This document shows, in pieces, positions 63,437 through 64,000 of a stretch of DNA of 64,000 nucleotides (position 1 is the first letter of the stretch; every line of letters begins with the position of its first letter). Source of the stretch: Agarophyton chilense (taxonomy: Eukaryota > Rhodophyta > Florideophyceae > Gracilariales > Gracilariaceae). The position numbers were made by a program, and so were the translations under genes. Where the stretch lies: the NCBI GenBank assembly GCA_030374765.1, contig JARGXX010000113.1, positions 186,001-250,000 on the forward strand. Reading direction: 5' to 3'. The notes under the pieces were generated by a model that was not told where the DNA came from, did not search any database, and was given only the letters and a program-made list of their open reading frames with translations.

Positions 63437-64000
63437 GTCATTACCAATCACGCATCGTAAGTCTTTACCACTCACGTCTCCTACGTTATTAGTTGACAAC
63501 CTCAAGTCCACGACTTCTTCTACATTTTTCGCCCTGTTCTGTATCCCAATCGTGTCTTTTACACGCAGGAAAGCAGTAGTATACTTCGGGATCTCTCAGG
63601 GAGTCTGAAACAGGTCAGCGCGGCGAATGGAAGGGCTGTTAGTCGTTCTGTTTAGAGTTGAAGACCTGAGAGGATTCACCTTTAGTTTCGGCGCAACTCA
63701 TGCGCTTCTCCTGAACATCTCTCCCATTACCTTGCCACCCAGAACATCGGACATAGAACCACCTTGTTTGCTAGTACACAGCTTCGGTTCTAACGATTCC
63801 AAATCTATTGCTCTCCTCCTTTTTCCGCTACGATCCTCCTCCTTCCAGTTCAGATAGTGAGCCGTCATTGAGCTCAGAACAGCCTCACAGTGCTCCTTAA
63901 TGACATCAGCTGTTAATTAAAAGAATGCTTGGTTTTGTCGTAGGTCGGCATTAACATATAGTTTCAGGTTTTCTGTTCCGAAGCTGAATTTAATGCTTGG
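63437..64000 (-). mobile_element. Third M-B fragment, inverted
   Basis: Reverse complement of about 41330-41890 in the second M-B body, at roughly 95% identity. It contains part of the transposase N-terminal region on the - strand. It begins directly at the E2 3' LTR and runs off the window end. Confidence 0.85.

Overview
This is nuclear DNA of a eukaryote, most likely a florideophyte red alga of the Chondrus type. That identification is an inference. It rests on four tightly packed, intronless, GC-rich genes (one a plant/algal-type cycloeucalenol cycloisomerase), followed by a large mass of nested, decayed transposable elements. I see no bacterial signatures, tRNA, rRNA or CRISPR array.

Region 1 (1-4800) is a gene island, all on the + strand: a PTC7-type PP2C phosphatase, a gamma-glutamylcyclotransferase-fold protein, cycloeucalenol cycloisomerase (CPI1) and an RMI2-like OB-fold protein. 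These are unrelated housekeeping functions, not an operon.

Region 2 (4842-7190) holds a - strand gene for a secreted, Cys-rich, coiled-coil protein of unknown function plus the left inverted repeat of a Mutator-like element (M-B). The same 2.3 kb recurs almost unchanged at 36465-38810.

Region 3 (6733-35627) is M-B (+ strand; Ulp1-like protease and MULE transposase apparently in one reading frame) packed with later insertions. They are a copia element (7236-20640), itself interrupted by gypsy element E1 (10888-19674); a solo LTR (21950-23177) interrupted by an inverted solo LTR (22409-23025); and, inside the right inverted repeat, a second MULE, M-A (27842-35520). M-A has 305-bp inverted repeats, an 8-bp target duplication and a decayed captured alpha/beta-hydrolase gene.

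Region 4 (36465-64000) holds the second copy of the secreted-protein gene and a second M-B body (to 42707). It is cut by gypsy element E2 (42708-63436). E2 contains a solo LTR of its own family (46476-46921) and a younger, different gypsy element, E3 (49620-59893). E2 ends against an inverted third M-B fragment (63437-64000).

The main candidates for undescribed biology are: (i) a long antisense reading frame between chromodomain and 3' LTR in two distinct chromodomain gypsy families; (ii) an Ulp1 protease-MULE transposase fusion in two MULE families; and (iii) a gene duplication with one homologous and one illegitimate boundary, as expected from templated repair at a transposon end. Element boundaries come from reading LTR pairs, target duplications and paralogous empty sites by eye. 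Identities are approximate.
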